This document shows positions 1-9,376 of a stretch of DNA of 64,000 nt, piece by piece. The notes beneath the pieces were generated by a model. It was given only the letters and a program-made list of their open reading frames with translations, ran no database searches and was not told the origin of the DNA. The translations under genes and the position numbers were made by a program. Within the stretch, counting starts at the first letter, position 1. Each line of letters starts with the position of its first letter. This stretch comes from Agrobacterium fabrum str. C58 (lineage in GTDB: Bacteria > Pseudomonadota > Alphaproteobacteria > Rhizobiales > Rhizobiaceae): positions 1,672,001 through 1,736,000 of the forward strand of contig NC_003062.2 of assembly GCF_000092025.1 (NCBI RefSeq), given 5' to 3'.

Positions 1-662
1 ATGCGCTCTCCGCGCTCGGCGTGAGGCTCGATATCGGCCCCGATCTCATCGCCCGCTGCATCGCTGAGGCTGGCCTCGGTTTCATGTTCGCGCAGATGCA
101 CCATTCCGCCATGCGCCATGTCGGCCCGAGCCGCGTCGAACTTGGCACCCGGACCATCTTCAACCTGCTCGGCCCGCTCTCCAACCCGGCCGGCGCAAAA
201 CGACAATTGCTCGGCGTCTTTTCGCCACGCTGGCTGGTGCCGCTTGCCGAAGTGCTGCGGGATTTGGGTTCCGAGAGCATCTGGGTCGTCCACGGCGACG
301 GCATGGATGAAGTCACCACCACGGGCGTCACCCATGTGGCCGCACTGGAAGACGGCAAGATCCGCACCTTCGATCTGACACCGAAAGATTTCGGTGTCGA
401 GCCGGCCCTGATGAACGATCTCAAGGGCGGCGATGGCATCGCCAATGCAGCGGCGCTGCGCGAGGTTCTCTCCGGCAAGCGCAACGCCTATCGCGACATA
501 TCGCTGTGCAACGCGGCTGCCGCGCTGGTCATTGCTGGCAAGGCGGAGACGCTGAGCCAGGCGATGACGATTGCCAGCGATGCGCTCGACAGCGGCAAGG
601 CCGCCGCGGCGCTCGACCGTCTGGTCGCCGTATCCAACGAAGCCAATTCAGGGCAGGAATGA
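1..662 (+). CDS. trpD: anthranilate phosphoribosyltransferase, 5'-truncated by window edge
   Basis: C-terminal two thirds of TrpD, which transfers phosphoribose from PRPP to anthranilate in tryptophan synthesis. The reading frame is open from base 3 (residues [15 protein letters not shown]), so the true start lies outside the window; the GTG at 21 is internal. The family signature LGPLSNPAG and the anthranilate-binding region before it are present, followed by the alpha/beta PRPP-binding C-terminal domain. The stop is 10 nt before the trpC start, so trpD and trpC are co-transcribed. Nothing suggests a broken gene. Confidence 0.95.
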   Translation, partial: ALSALGVRLDIGPDLIARCIAEAGLGFMFAQMHHSAMRHVGPSRVELGTRTIFNLLGPLSNPAGAKRQLLGVFSPRWLVPLAEVLRDLGSESIWVVHGDGMDEVTTTGVTHVAALEDGKIRTFDLTPKDFGVEPALMNDLKGGDGIANAAALREVLSGKRNAYRDISLCNAAAALVIAGKAETLSQAMTIASDALDSGKAAAALDRLVAVSNEANSGQE

Positions 663-672
663 GAGCGAGACC

Positions 673-1488
673 ATGAGCGACATTCTCAAAAAGATCGAGA
701 CCTACAAGCTGGAGGAAATCGCCGCCGCCAAGGCCAAGGTTTCGCTGGCCGATCTGAAGGCCATGGCCGCAGACCAGAGCGCACCGCGCGGTTTCTATAA
801 GGCGCTGCGCGCAAAGCAGGCCGCAGGCAAGTTCGGCCTCATCGCCGAAATCAAGAAGGCCAGCCCCTCCAAGGGCCTCATCCGCCCGGATTTCGACCCG
901 CCGGCGCTGGCCGCTGCCTATGAGGCGGGTGGTGCCGCCTGCCTCTCGGTCCTGACGGATACGCCGAGCTTTCAGGGCGCGCCGGAATTTCTGACCGCCG
1001 CCCGTAATGCCTGCGCTCTGCCGGCACTGCGCAAGGATTTCATGTTCGATACCTATCAGGTGCATGAGGCCCGCGCCTGGGGTGCGGATTGCATCCTGCT
1101 GATCATGGCATCGCTTTCCGACGACGAGGCGAAGCGGCTCGAGGACGAGGCTTTTGCGCTTGGCATGGACGTGCTGATCGAAGTTCATGATGCGGAGGAA
1201 ACCGAACGGGCGCTGAAACTCACTTCCCCGCTTCTCGGTATCAACAACCGCAATCTGCGCACCTTCGAAGTCGGCCTCGAAACCAGCGAGAAGCTCGCAG
1301 GCCTCGTGCCGGCCGACAAGCTGCTGGTCGGCGAAAGCGGCATCTTCACCTTCGAGGATTGCCAGCGCCTGGAAAAGAGCGGCATCAGCACATTCCTCGT
1401 CGGCGAAAGCCTGATGCGCAAGGACGATGTGACGGCGGCGACCAAGGCCCTGCTGACCGGCCACTCCGGCATTCTGGCCGCGGAATAA
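673..1488 (+). CDS. trpC: indole-3-glycerol-phosphate synthase
   Basis: 271-residue TrpC, a (beta/alpha)8 barrel that closes carboxyphenylamino-deoxyribulose phosphate to indole-3-glycerol phosphate. The KASPSKG phosphate/substrate motif is in the first third, followed by the LRKDF strand, the LLGINNRNL strand and the VGESGI phosphate-binding loop near the C-terminus, all at normal spacing. The frame is open further upstream, but the ATG at 673 follows a GAGAGCGAG purine run and matches family length. It sits between trpD and moaC, the usual rhizobial trpDC-moaC-moeA order. Confidence 0.97.
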   Translation: MSDILKKIETYKLEEIAAAKAKVSLADLKAMAADQSAPRGFYKALRAKQAAGKFGLIAEIKKASPSKGLIRPDFDPPALAAAYEAGGAACLSVLTDTPSFQGAPEFLTAARNACALPALRKDFMFDTYQVHEARAWGADCILLIMASLSDDEAKRLEDEAFALGMDVLIEVHDAEETERALKLTSPLLGINNRNLRTFEVGLETSEKLAGLVPADKLLVGESGIFTFEDCQRLEKSGISTFLVGESLMRKDDVTAATKALLTGHSGILAAE

Positions 1489-1495
1489 TACGCCG

Positions 1496-1987
1496 ATGAG
1501 CGATGGCCAGAAGCTCACCCATATCGATGCGAGCGGCGAGGCGCATATGGTCGATGTCGGCGACAAGGCCGAGACCGTCCGTGTCGCCGTAGCCGAGGGT
1601 TTCGTGAAGATGAAGCCGGAAACGCTGGCGCTCATCCGCGACGGCAACGCCAAGAAGGGCGATGTCATCGGCACCGCGCGCCTCGCCGGCATCATGGCCG
1701 CCAAGCAGACGGCAAACCTCATCCCGCTCTGCCACCCGCTGATGCTGACCAAGGTAGCCGTGGACATTACCGAGGACACCGGCCTGCCCGGCCTCCGCGT
1801 CGAGGCCATGGTGAAACTGTCTGGCAAGACCGGCGTGGAAATGGAAGCGCTGACCGCCGTCTCCATCGCCTGCCTGACGATCTATGACATGGCCAAAGCC
1901 GCCGACAAAGGCATGGAAATCGTCAATATCCGTCTTCTCGAAAAGAGCGGCGGCAAATCCGGTGATTTCCGCCGCCAGGAGAGCTGA
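1496..1987 (+). CDS. moaC: cyclic pyranopterin monophosphate synthase MoaC
   Basis: 163-residue MoaC, the second enzyme of molybdenum cofactor synthesis, converting the MoaA product to cyclic pyranopterin monophosphate. The conserved LIPLCHPL segment with its catalytic histidine and the [10 protein letters not shown]...YDMAKA(A)DKGM segment are intact. It starts 7 nt after trpC, and its stop codon directly abuts the moeA ATG, so expression is presumably coupled to both. Length is normal for the hexameric family. Confidence 0.97.
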   Translation: MSDGQKLTHIDASGEAHMVDVGDKAETVRVAVAEGFVKMKPETLALIRDGNAKKGDVIGTARLAGIMAAKQTANLIPLCHPLMLTKVAVDITEDTGLPGLRVEAMVKLSGKTGVEMEALTAVSIACLTIYDMAKAADKGMEIVNIRLLEKSGGKSGDFRRQES

Positions 1988-3205
1988 ATGAACCCGTTGC
2001 TGCCCGTGGACGAGGCCATTAAACGCCTTCTGGAAGCTGCAGTTCCGGTCACGGACAGCGAAACCCTGCCGCTTGCCGAATGTGATGGCCGCGTTCTCGC
2101 GACCGATCTGGCGGCCCGCCTTACCCAGCCTCCCTTCGATGCCTCAGCCATGGATGGTTATGCGCTGCGTAGCGCCGACGCGGCGGAGATCGGCTCGGTC
2201 CTCACCCTCATCGGTCAGGCGGCTGCCGGCCATGCTTTCGCGGGCACGGTGGGCAAAGGCGAAGCCGTACGCATCTTCACCGGCGCACCCGTGCCTGATG
2301 GCGCCGATACGATCCTCATTCAGGAAGACGCCGAACTGCTGGACGACGGAAAAATCCGCACCACCTTCGCTGTCACCGCCGGGCGACACATCCGTCCGCG
2401 CGGGCAGGATTTCACTGAAGGCGAAACGGCTCTGGAAGCCGGCCGGGAACTCGGCTTCACCGACCTGACGCTGGCGGCGGCGATGAACCACGCGGCACTC
2501 TCCGTCTATCGCAGGCCACGCATCGCCATTCTCGCCACCGGTGACGAATTGCTGCCGCCGGGGAGCGCGCCTGAACCCGCGCAGATCATCGCCTCCAACA
2601 CATTTGGCGTTGCTGCACTGGCCCGGCAGGCAGGCGCTGAGGTTATCGATCTCGGTATCATCGCCGATGATGACAGCCTTATCCGCGCCGCCATCCGCAG
2701 GGCCGTTGCGGCCGGGGTGGACGTGTTGGTGACGCTTGGCGGCGCCTCGGTCGGCGACCATGATCTCGTGCAGGCGGCCCTGAAGGCGGAAGGCATGCAG
2801 CTCGATTTCTGGCGCATCGCCATGCGTCCGGGAAAACCGCTGATGGTCGGCGCGATCGGCAGCACGCAGGTTCTCGGCCTGCCCGGAAACCCGGTCGCAA
2901 GCCTCGTCTGCGGCCTGCTCTTCCTGGAGCCGCTGATCCGCAGGATCGCCCGTCGTGCGCCGCTGCAGCGCAGCACGTCGGCCCGCACCGCGACGCCGCT
3001 GAAAGCCAATGACCAGCGGCAGGACTATCTGCGCGCCCGTTTCAGCGCGGACGAAAACGGTGCGCTGGTGGCGGAAGCCTATGCGAAGCAGGATTCATCC
3101 ATGATGAAGATATTGGCCCATTCTGATGGCCTGATCGTGCGCCCGCCACACGCGCCGGAGGCAGCGCCCGGGGCGATATGCCCGGTTATAAGGCTGAAGC
3201 CCTGA
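1988..3205 (+). CDS. moeA: molybdopterin molybdenumtransferase MoeA
   Basis: 405-residue MoeA (gephyrin E-domain type), which inserts molybdate into adenylylated molybdopterin. The sequence shows the SAMDGYA motif near residue 55, the MPT-binding TGDELLPPG segment near 184, [10 protein letters not shown] near 250, and RPGKPLMVG...GLPGNPVAS near 280-305, so the active site looks complete. The gene immediately follows moaC with no gap and ends the trp/moa run; a 480-nt AT-rich gap follows. moaA, mobA and mobB are a few kilobases away on the same strand. Confidence 0.97.
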   Translation: MNPLLPVDEAIKRLLEAAVPVTDSETLPLAECDGRVLATDLAARLTQPPFDASAMDGYALRSADAAEIGSVLTLIGQAAAGHAFAGTVGKGEAVRIFTGAPVPDGADTILIQEDAELLDDGKIRTTFAVTAGRHIRPRGQDFTEGETALEAGRELGFTDLTLAAAMNHAALSVYRRPRIAILATGDELLPPGSAPEPAQIIASNTFGVAALARQAGAEVIDLGIIADDDSLIRAAIRRAVAAGVDVLVTLGGASVGDHDLVQAALKAEGMQLDFWRIAMRPGKPLMVGAIGSTQVLGLPGNPVASLVCGLLFLEPLIRRIARRAPLQRSTSARTATPLKANDQRQDYLRARFSADENGALVAEAYAKQDSSMMKILAHSDGLIVRPPHAPEAAPGAICPVIRLKP

Positions 3206-3686
3206 CAGGCTGCGGGCCGGATTTCGGCCCGCAATGAGCAGGCCCTTTCCCAATCTTGCCGATTGGTCGCCTCGCCTTCACAAAATGGTGCCAGCGCCAG
3301 CCGCGGCAAACAGGGATAAAACTGTAGCATCCCTGTATATCGACACGAGGGATAAAAATAACCGCCTTAAAGCGGAGTCTCGCCGGCGCCATCCCTATCC
3401 CTTCGCGGGACACTTCTCCACATTGCTGTGCCAAAATAAATCAGATGAATCCCGTTATTGGGATTGACAGAATAAATGCGATGCTGGCACCAAGACGAAC
3501 AGTAGAGGCAAAAACTACGGAAATCCTACAAAATGAAAATTACTGATGATTATCAATTAAATAAGATAAAAATAGACGAAAAATAAGTTTCAGGGAACAA
3601 AATTTAGTTTTCCATAAATTAAGCTTTCCAAAACAGCTCGTATAATAATAATCATAGTCGATAAGCAGACTCACTGGAGTTTCTTG
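3206..3686. other. intergenic region, AT-rich towards 3690
   Basis: No credible coding sequence. Base composition changes from GC-rich just after moeA to clearly AT-rich from about 3430 to 3660, consistent with the promoter of the diguanylate cyclase gene downstream. A small hairpin AATCCC(3448-3453)/GGGATT(3460-3465) with a 6-nt loop is visible. No terminator with a T tract was recognised after moeA. Confidence 0.6.
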
Positions 3687-4757
3687 ATGAACACGGCATC
3701 CACGCCCAAAACCACGGGGCCCGACATTGCCGGGCAGATTGCCTATGCCATGCGGAGCATGGGTGTTTCGCCGATCCCTCGTAATTATAGTCTGTTTTAC
3801 GAAGCCTATATCGGCTCGAACCCGGCGCTCACGAAAGATCTGGCGGCGCTTGGCAACCGGGTCACGCAGGAGGATCTGGACGAGTTGTCGTCGCGTTACG
3901 GCGAAGGCAATCCCAACCGCTCCATCGACGACGCGCAGGACAAACTGCGGCGCGAGCTGGAGGCGCTGCTGGGCACGCTGAAGCGCGAACAATCCTCCAT
4001 CGAGAATTACAACCGCATTCTCGGCGAAACGCGCCAGCGCATCGATGACAAGAACGCCGCCAGCAACAATATTCTGAGAAATGCGATTTCACTGCTGGCC
4101 GATGCCACCGGCTCGAAAATCATCGATGGCGAAAAGACGTTCAACGACGTCAACCGCCATGCCGAGGAAATGCATCAGGTGCGCCTCGAGCTCGATGAAT
4201 ATAAGCGCATCGCCAACACCGATTCGCTGACGCGCCTCTCCAACCGGCGCGCTTTCGACGACCGGCTGGCCTCCGTTTATGACAGCTCCATCGGCCTGCA
4301 ATATACCACGCTCGTCCTTCTGGATATCGATCACTTCAAGCGAATCAACGATACGTTCGGCCATCCGGTCGGCGACAAGATTCTCGCCACCGTCGCCTCC
4401 GTCATCCGCGCCAATGTGCGCAAGGATGGTTTCGTTGCCCGAAGCGGCGGCGAGGAATTCGCCATCATTCTCGATGGCAATACGCCGGAAGAGGTGATGG
4501 TGATGTGCGAACGCATCCGCCTGTCGCTGGAAAGCACGCCCTTCCGCAATTCGAGATCAGGTGCCGATTACGGCACGGTCACCATCTCGATAGGCTTCGC
4601 ATCAGCCGCACGCGCCAGCAATCCCAGCGAGCTTTACGGCCATGCCGATACGGCGCTCTACCACGCCAAGGAAACCGGCCGGAACCGTTCCGTCTTTTAC
4701 GAGGACGGCATGCAGAACAATTATACCGGCAAGAACTGGCTGATTTATCGGACGTGA
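3687..4757 (+). CDS. dgcB: GGDEF-domain diguanylate cyclase
   Basis: 356-residue cytoplasmic protein: an N-terminal helical region of about 160 residues with no membrane segment, then a C-terminal GGDEF domain that makes cyclic di-GMP from GTP. The active-site loop reads GGEEF at residues 254-258, so catalysis is expected. The inhibitory I-site five residues upstream reads RKDG instead of RxxD, so product inhibition through that site is doubtful. The ATG at 3687 has a GGAG at 3676-3679; a TTG lies just before it. The name dgcB is inferred from gene order around exoR and popZ in A. tumefaciens, where DgcB controls attachment polysaccharide; the GGDEF assignment itself is solid. Confidence 0.85.
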   Translation: MNTASTPKTTGPDIAGQIAYAMRSMGVSPIPRNYSLFYEAYIGSNPALTKDLAALGNRVTQEDLDELSSRYGEGNPNRSIDDAQDKLRRELEALLGTLKREQSSIENYNRILGETRQRIDDKNAASNNILRNAISLLADATGSKIIDGEKTFNDVNRHAEEMHQVRLELDEYKRIANTDSLTRLSNRRAFDDRLASVYDSSIGLQYTTLVLLDIDHFKRINDTFGHPVGDKILATVASVIRANVRKDGFVARSGGEEFAIILDGNTPEEVMVMCERIRLSLESTPFRNSRSGADYGTVTISIGFASAARASNPSELYGHADTALYHAKETGRNRSVFYEDGMQNNYTGKNWLIYRT

Positions 4758-4788
4758 AAATTAGAGGGCAGCAGCCGTTCCGTTGACG

Positions 4789-4838
4789 CCCTCATTCCTG
4801 TGATCGTCACAGGAATCCAGCCAGACCAAGTTCTTGGG
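4789..4838. repeat. family A intergenic repeat, truncated copy (A1)
   Basis: Left arm of the family A double-hairpin element: CCCTCATTCCTGTG, then GTCACAGGAATCCAG, followed by the internal palindrome CCAAGTTCTTGG. The right arm is missing. It lies between the 3' ends of the convergent GGDEF and PPOX genes. Full copies are at 7525, 29322 and 56636. Confidence 0.8.
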
Positions 4839-4897
4839 CGGGGTGACACAAGTGCATGCCCTTTAAGTGCCAACCCGTTGCTGCGGCAATTGATGCC

Positions 4898-5506
4898 TCA
4901 CCACATGGTCTTCGCCGCCCGAACCGCCCATTCCCGATCATAAGTCTCCTGATCGAACTCCGCCTTCGCCGCCTTGAGCAGCAGGCCGGGTGTCGGAAGC
5001 GAGGCAGGGTCGACGAAATTGGCGGGGTTCCACAGTTCCGAGCGCATCAACGCCCGTGCACACTGGAAATAGACCTCGTCAATCGTCACCACGATGACGG
5101 TGCGCGGATGTTTGCCATCCATCTCGAAGCTCTGCAGCAACTCGGCTTCGACGGAAACCACGGCGCGGCCATTGATGCGCATGGTCGTATTCGAACCGGG
5201 GATCAGGAACATCAGCGCCACCCGCGGATCACGCACGATGTTCAGAAGCGAATCGACGCGGTTGTTGCCGCGCCAGTCTGGCAACAGCACGGTCCTGTCA
5301 TCGGCCACCCGCACCACGCCACCCTTGTCGCCGCGCGGCGAACAGTCCATGCCCTCAGGCCCCACCGTCGCCAGCGCGAGGAAGGGCGAGGCCTCGATCA
5401 TCTGCCGGTATTCCGCCGTCAACGTGGCCGTCACCTTGGCGACCGAGGCTTCGCTCGTGCCGTCATAAATGGCCTTCAGTTCCTCAACCGTGCGAATGAT
5501 CGTCAT
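4898..5506 (-). CDS. PPOX-type FMN-dependent flavoprotein (pyridoxamine 5'-phosphate oxidase family)
   Basis: 202 residues resembling the FMN-binding split-barrel (PNPOx-like) family, MSMEG_1061-type. Typical features are the FLALATVGPEGMDCSPRGD strand pair near residue 42, LLPDWRGNNRVDSL near 75-90 (FMN phosphate contact), and the RVALMFLIPGSNTTMRINGRA barrel strands. Members bind FMN or F420, and the physiological substrate is unknown. There is no signal peptide. It starts about 50 nt after the antiporter gene ends on the same strand, so the two may be co-transcribed. Confidence 0.9.
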   Translation of the reverse strand: MTIIRTVEELKAIYDGTSEASVAKVTATLTAEYRQMIEASPFLALATVGPEGMDCSPRGDKGGVVRVADDRTVLLPDWRGNNRVDSLLNIVRDPRVALMFLIPGSNTTMRINGRAVVSVEAELLQSFEMDGKHPRTVIVVTIDEVYFQCARALMRSELWNPANFVDPASLPTPGLLLKAAKAEFDQETYDREWAVRAAKTMW

Positions 5507-5557
5507 GTCAGTTCCAATCCCTCGAAATCACCCTGCGCCGCCGAAAGGCGCAATCCC

Positions 5558-7366
5558 TTATTCTTCCGCTTCCGCCTTTTCCCGCTCCGCCCGCTCGCGC
5601 GCGGTGCGCGCAGCGACGAGATCGGCAGGCTGGGCATTGCCACGGATCAGCGAACGGCCGGCATAGATGCCGCCGACGACTTCCATGGCGAAACGCTCCT
5701 CGTCGCGGTCGCGGAATTCCTCCACCAGGCGGGCGGCGTCTTCCCGCTCCTCGCCCATGGCACCCAGCACTTCCTCGCTGAAATTCAGCGCCGATTCCAG
5801 CGTCTCGCGAATCTGATAATCGACGCCAGCCTTCAGCAGATCGATTGCGTGGCCACGATCATAGGCACGGGCAAGAACAGGAACCAGCGGGAATTCATGC
5901 TTGACGATTTCCGCGATCCGCACGGCCGCGTCCTTGTCGTCAACGCAGATCAACACCGCTCGTGCCGTGCTGGCGCCCGCCGCGTGCAGGATTTCCGCCC
6001 GCGATCCGTCGCCATAATAGACCTTGAAACCGAACTCCGCCGCGTCGCGCACGAAGTCGGCATCCTTGTCGATCAGCGACAGCGTATAACCGCGCGCCAG
6101 AAGCGGCTGGCTGACGATCTGGCCGAAACGTCCGAAACCGATCAGCAGAATGCTGCCCTCGACATTCTCAGGCACATCGAGATCGTCGGTATTGGGAACC
6201 GCCGCCGGCACCAGCCGGTCATGCAGGATGACCATCAGCGGCGTCAGCACCATGGAGATGATGATCGTCGCCGTCAGAATGGCGTTGGCCTCCCGGTCGA
6301 GAATGCCGGCGCTGACGGCGGCTGAATAAAGTACGAAGGCGAATTCGCCGCCCTGCGCCATCAGCACCGCCCGCTCGAGGCTTTCACGCCGCGTAGTGCC
6401 AAGCGCCCGCGCCACGCCATAGATCAGGAAGGCTTTCAGCAGCATGTAGCCGGCGACGCTGACGACCACGAGCTGCCAGTTCGAGGCAATGACGGCAAGG
6501 TCGATAGCCATGCCGACGCCGAGGAAGAACAGGCCGAGCAGAATGCCGCGAAACGGCTCGATATCCGCCTCCAGCTGATGGCGGAAGGATGATTCTGACA
6601 AAAGCACGCCGGCCAGAAACGCCCCCATGGCCATGGAAAGACCGCTGACCTGCATCAAAAGCGCCGACCCCAGCACCACCAGCAGCGCCGCGGCTGTCAT
6701 CACCTCGCGCGCGCCGGAGGCCGCCAGCAGGCGGAAGAACGGGTTGAGCAGATAACGGCCGGCGAGGATAAGCGCACCGACGGCGGCAAGCGCAATCCCG
6801 ATCGAAAGCCAGCGCTCCGAGGCGGTCACATGCTCCCCACCCGAACCGAGAAAGGCGACGAGCGCCAAGAGCGGCACGATGGCGAGGTCCTCGAACAGCA
6901 GGATGGCGATGATGCGCTGCCCTTTCAGGCTCGACATGCTGTTGCGTTCCTGCAGCATCTGCATGACGATCGCCGTCGAGGTCAGCACAAAGCCGGTACC
7001 GGCAACGAAGGACATGATGACGGGAAAACCGAGGCTGACACCCACCAGCGTCAGGCCACCCATGCAGACCAGCACCTGCAATGCGCCGAGCCCGAAAATA
7101 TCCTGCCGCATCGACCACAATCGCGAGGGCTGCATTTCAAGGCCGATGATGAACAGGAACATCACCACGCCCAGTTCGGCGACATGCAGGATGGCCTGCG
7201 AATCGGAAAAGAAACCGAGACCATAAGGCCCGATCACGAGGCCGGCGGCCAGATAACCCAGCACCGAGCCGAGGCCGATGCGCTTGAAGATCGGCGCGGC
7301 GATAACGCCCGCCGCCAAAAGCACGACCACCTGGGCCAGATCATTTCCGTTCGCTTCTACAGCCAC
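5558..7366 (-). CDS. Kef-type monovalent cation:proton antiporter (CPA2) with RCK domain
   Basis: 602-residue inner-membrane protein. Residues 1-390 form about twelve membrane segments of a CPA2 Na+/H+ exchanger domain; a TrkA-N (RCK) Rossmann domain follows from about 405, with the nucleotide-binding glycines in LIGFGRFGQ and the acidic end of strand 2 in SLIDKD. The charged C-terminal tail ends in an Arg/Glu/Ala-rich helix. This is the KefB/KefC layout, implying glutathione- or nucleotide-gated K+ efflux, but the ion is not proven by sequence. The start is a GTG (7366). Confidence 0.92.
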   Translation of the reverse strand: MAVEANGNDLAQVVVLLAAGVIAAPIFKRIGLGSVLGYLAAGLVIGPYGLGFFSDSQAILHVAELGVVMFLFIIGLEMQPSRLWSMRQDIFGLGALQVLVCMGGLTLVGVSLGFPVIMSFVAGTGFVLTSTAIVMQMLQERNSMSSLKGQRIIAILLFEDLAIVPLLALVAFLGSGGEHVTASERWLSIGIALAAVGALILAGRYLLNPFFRLLAASGAREVMTAAALLVVLGSALLMQVSGLSMAMGAFLAGVLLSESSFRHQLEADIEPFRGILLGLFFLGVGMAIDLAVIASNWQLVVVSVAGYMLLKAFLIYGVARALGTTRRESLERAVLMAQGGEFAFVLYSAAVSAGILDREANAILTATIIISMVLTPLMVILHDRLVPAAVPNTDDLDVPENVEGSILLIGFGRFGQIVSQPLLARGYTLSLIDKDADFVRDAAEFGFKVYYGDGSRAEILHAAGASTARAVLICVDDKDAAVRIAEIVKHEFPLVPVLARAYDRGHAIDLLKAGVDYQIRETLESALNFSEEVLGAMGEEREDAARLVEEFRDRDEERFAMEVVGGIYAGRSLIRGNAQPADLVAARTARERAEREKAEAEE

Positions 7367-7418
7367 ACGCCACCCCGCTGAAAATCAATAAGACGAGGGT
7401 GCTCCCTCCCTCACTTCC

Positions 7419-7453
7419 TAGCGCATCGGCGTGAAAAGCGAAAACGATTTTCG
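7419..7453. repeat. hairpin motif resembling a common rhizobial intergenic repeat
   Basis: The string TAGCGCATCGGCGTGAAAAG is followed by the perfect hairpin CGAAAACGATTTTCG. From memory, similar 'GCGCATCGGC...' hairpins are scattered through Rhizobiales genomes. Only one copy was noticed in this window, so repetition cannot be shown here. It lies upstream of the antiporter gene. Confidence 0.4.
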
Positions 7454-7524
7454 TCGGGGACAGAGCGAGGATTCAACGGGTTAGTTGCTACAGGGACATG
7501 GTGCTTCAGATGTCCTGCGCTCCC

Positions 7525-7647
7525 TCCCTCATTCCTGTGCTTGTCACAGGAATCCAGTCAGCCCAAGTCCTTGGGCTGGAGAACACTCTTTTTCGCCGCA
7601 CGGACGTGCGTCGGCTGGATTCCTGTGACAAGCACAGGAATAAGGGA
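7525..7647. repeat. family A intergenic repeat, full copy (A2)
   Basis: About 123 nt with terminal inverted repeats of about 32 nt: TCCCTCATTCCTGTGCTTGT... on the left and its complement with one mismatch on the right. Each arm itself folds (CCTGTG/CACAGG). Two internal palindromes follow, GCCCAAGTCCTTGGGC and ACGGACGTGCGT. It is inverted relative to the copies at 29322 and 56636. It lies 11 nt downstream of the DUF971 stop codon and upstream of the antiporter gene. Confidence 0.9.
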
Positions 7648-7658
7648 GTGGCGCGCAG

Positions 7659-8027
7659 CTACCGGAAGCGCGGCTCCCTGTTCAGGCCCTTCTCCGCAAG
7701 CTGCCGCTCATAATCGGCAAACAGCGCGTCGCCGGTTTCACCCAGCTCCTTCAGATATTTCCAGGTGTAGATGCCGCTATCGTGGCCATCGTCGAAAACG
7801 ATGCGAACCGCGTAATTGCCGGTGGCGACCATCGAACGGATCGTGACATCGCGTTTGCCGGGCACCGTGACCTTTTGTCCCGGCCCGTGGCCCTGCACTT
7901 CCGCCGAGGGCGAAAGCACGCGCAACATCTCGGCGCCAAGCCGGTAAATGCTTCCATCGTCGAAGGAAACGGTCAATTCCCGCCGGTCTTTCGACACAAG
8001 CAGCTCGGTCGGCCAGGCATCACTCAT
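7659..8027 (-). CDS. DUF971 domain protein (gamma-butyrobetaine hydroxylase-like N-terminal domain)
   Basis: 122 residues, all DUF971: the opening WPTELLVSKDRRELTVSFDDG, a central VAxGNYAVRIVFDDGHDSGIY strand pair, and YLKELG near the end. In larger proteins this domain precedes a dioxygenase; the stand-alone form is widespread in proteobacteria, often beside Moco or Fe-S protein genes, and its role is not established. Here it is divergent from moaA with about 130 nt between starts, so both promoters share that gap. Confidence 0.88.
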   Translation of the reverse strand: MSDAWPTELLVSKDRRELTVSFDDGSIYRLGAEMLRVLSPSAEVQGHGPGQKVTVPGKRDVTIRSMVATGNYAVRIVFDDGHDSGIYTWKYLKELGETGDALFADYERQLAEKGLNREPRFR

Positions 8028-8159
8028 TTTTCATTTCCGCACGCTCGTCATATGCGTCAGAATTACGGACTTGCCTCAGGATAGGCAAGCCACTACATCA
8101 GCTATAAGCCACATAGTCGGCCCCGTGTGTCCGGCGCGTGACGCGGTGAGGATGGAGAC

Positions 8160-9209
8160 GTGAACAGTTTTTCCGGCTCGCTTGAAAAAGCGAAAACCCT
8201 GACGGAAAACAACGCCCCGATGGTGGACCCCTTCGGCCGCGCCATCACCTATCTGCGCGTCTCCGTGACCGACCGCTGTGATTTTCGCTGCACCTACTGT
8301 ATGTCCGAGCACATGACCTTCCTGCCGAAGAAGGATCTGCTGACGCTCGAAGAACTCGACCGGCTCTGTTCCGTCTTCATAACGCGCGGCGTGCGCAAAT
8401 TGCGGCTGACCGGCGGCGAGCCGCTGGTGCGCAAGAACATCATGTCGCTGGTGAGGAACCTTGGTCGGCATGTCCAAAGCGGCACGCTTGACGAACTGAC
8501 GCTGACCACCAACGGCTCGCAGCTTGCGAAATTCGCAGCCGAACTTGCCGATTGCGGGGTGCGTCGCATCAATGTCTCGCTCGATACGCTCGACGCCCAG
8601 AAATTCCGCCAGATCACCCGCTGGGGCGATATCGACCGGGTCATGGAAGGGTTTGATGCCGCGCAGGCAGCGGGCATCAAGGTCAAGCTCAACGCCGTGG
8701 CTCTGAAGGATTTCAACGACGCCGAAATGCCGGAACTGATGCGCTTTGCCCATGGCCGCGGCATGGACCTGACTGTCATCGAAACCATGCCGATGGGCGA
8801 AATCGAGGAAGACCGCACCGACCGCTACCTGCCGCTCTCGCAGCTGCGCGCCGATCTCGAACGGAATTTCACCCTTGTCGACAGCGATTACCAGACCGGC
8901 GGCCCCGCCCGTTACGTGACGGTGAAGGAAACCGGCGGCCGGCTCGGCTTCATTACGCCGATGACCCATAATTTCTGCGAAAGCTGCAACCGCGTCCGCC
9001 TCACCTGCACCGGCACGCTTTATATGTGTCTCGGCCAGGACGATGCCGCCGATCTGCGCACGGCACTGCGCGCCTCCGACAGCGATGCCTATCTTTCCGC
9101 CGCCATCGATGAAGCGCTGCTGCGCAAGCCGAAGGGGCATGATTTCATCATTGATCGCACCCACAACCGCCCCGCCGTCTCCCGCCATATGAGCGTGACT
9201 GGCGGCTGA
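8160..9209 (+). CDS. moaA: GTP 3',8-cyclase MoaA (radical SAM)
   Basis: 349-residue radical-SAM enzyme performing the first step of molybdenum cofactor synthesis from GTP. The N-terminal [4Fe-4S] cysteines are C40, C44 and C47 (CxxxCxxC); the second cluster is C273, C276 and C290; the protein ends with the Gly-Gly tail needed for activity in this family. The start is GTG at 8160 with GGATGGAG just upstream; the ATG at 8220 would shorten the N-terminus but keep all motifs. It is separated from moaC/moeA by about 5 kb but on the same strand. Confidence 0.97.
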   Translation: MNSFSGSLEKAKTLTENNAPMVDPFGRAITYLRVSVTDRCDFRCTYCMSEHMTFLPKKDLLTLEELDRLCSVFITRGVRKLRLTGGEPLVRKNIMSLVRNLGRHVQSGTLDELTLTTNGSQLAKFAAELADCGVRRINVSLDTLDAQKFRQITRWGDIDRVMEGFDAAQAAGIKVKLNAVALKDFNDAEMPELMRFAHGRGMDLTVIETMPMGEIEEDRTDRYLPLSQLRADLERNFTLVDSDYQTGGPARYVTVKETGGRLGFITPMTHNFCESCNRVRLTCTGTLYMCLGQDDAADLRTALRASDSDAYLSAAIDEALLRKPKGHDFIIDRTHNRPAVSRHMSVTGG

Positions 9210-9376
9210 GGTCGGCTGAACTTCTTTCTCGTCCACCCACCCATATAAACGGTTGAATTGCCAGCTCTACCGTGCCACGTCTCTATGCATGGAGGAATGC
9301 GTGGTCGTGGCTGGGAGGCTGCCCACTTCGCCCGGCAAGGGCGGCGGGATACTGCGCATGGTCTGGGATATTTGGA

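Noticed and set aside
4856..6325. 489-codon plus-strand frame across the PPOX and antiporter genes
   Set aside because: It crosses two well-supported minus-strand genes and their intergenic region; the translation is Arg/His-rich without any motif.
7525..7647. Family A repeats as CRISPR or as factor-independent terminators
   Set aside because: The copies are dispersed, not tandem with spacers, so not CRISPR. They have no T tracts, so classical terminators are unlikely.
8028..8159. Molybdenum cofactor riboswitch upstream of moaA
   Set aside because: The 130-nt gap is shared with a divergent promoter and lacks the conserved Moco RNA elements; this riboswitch class is mainly known from other groups.
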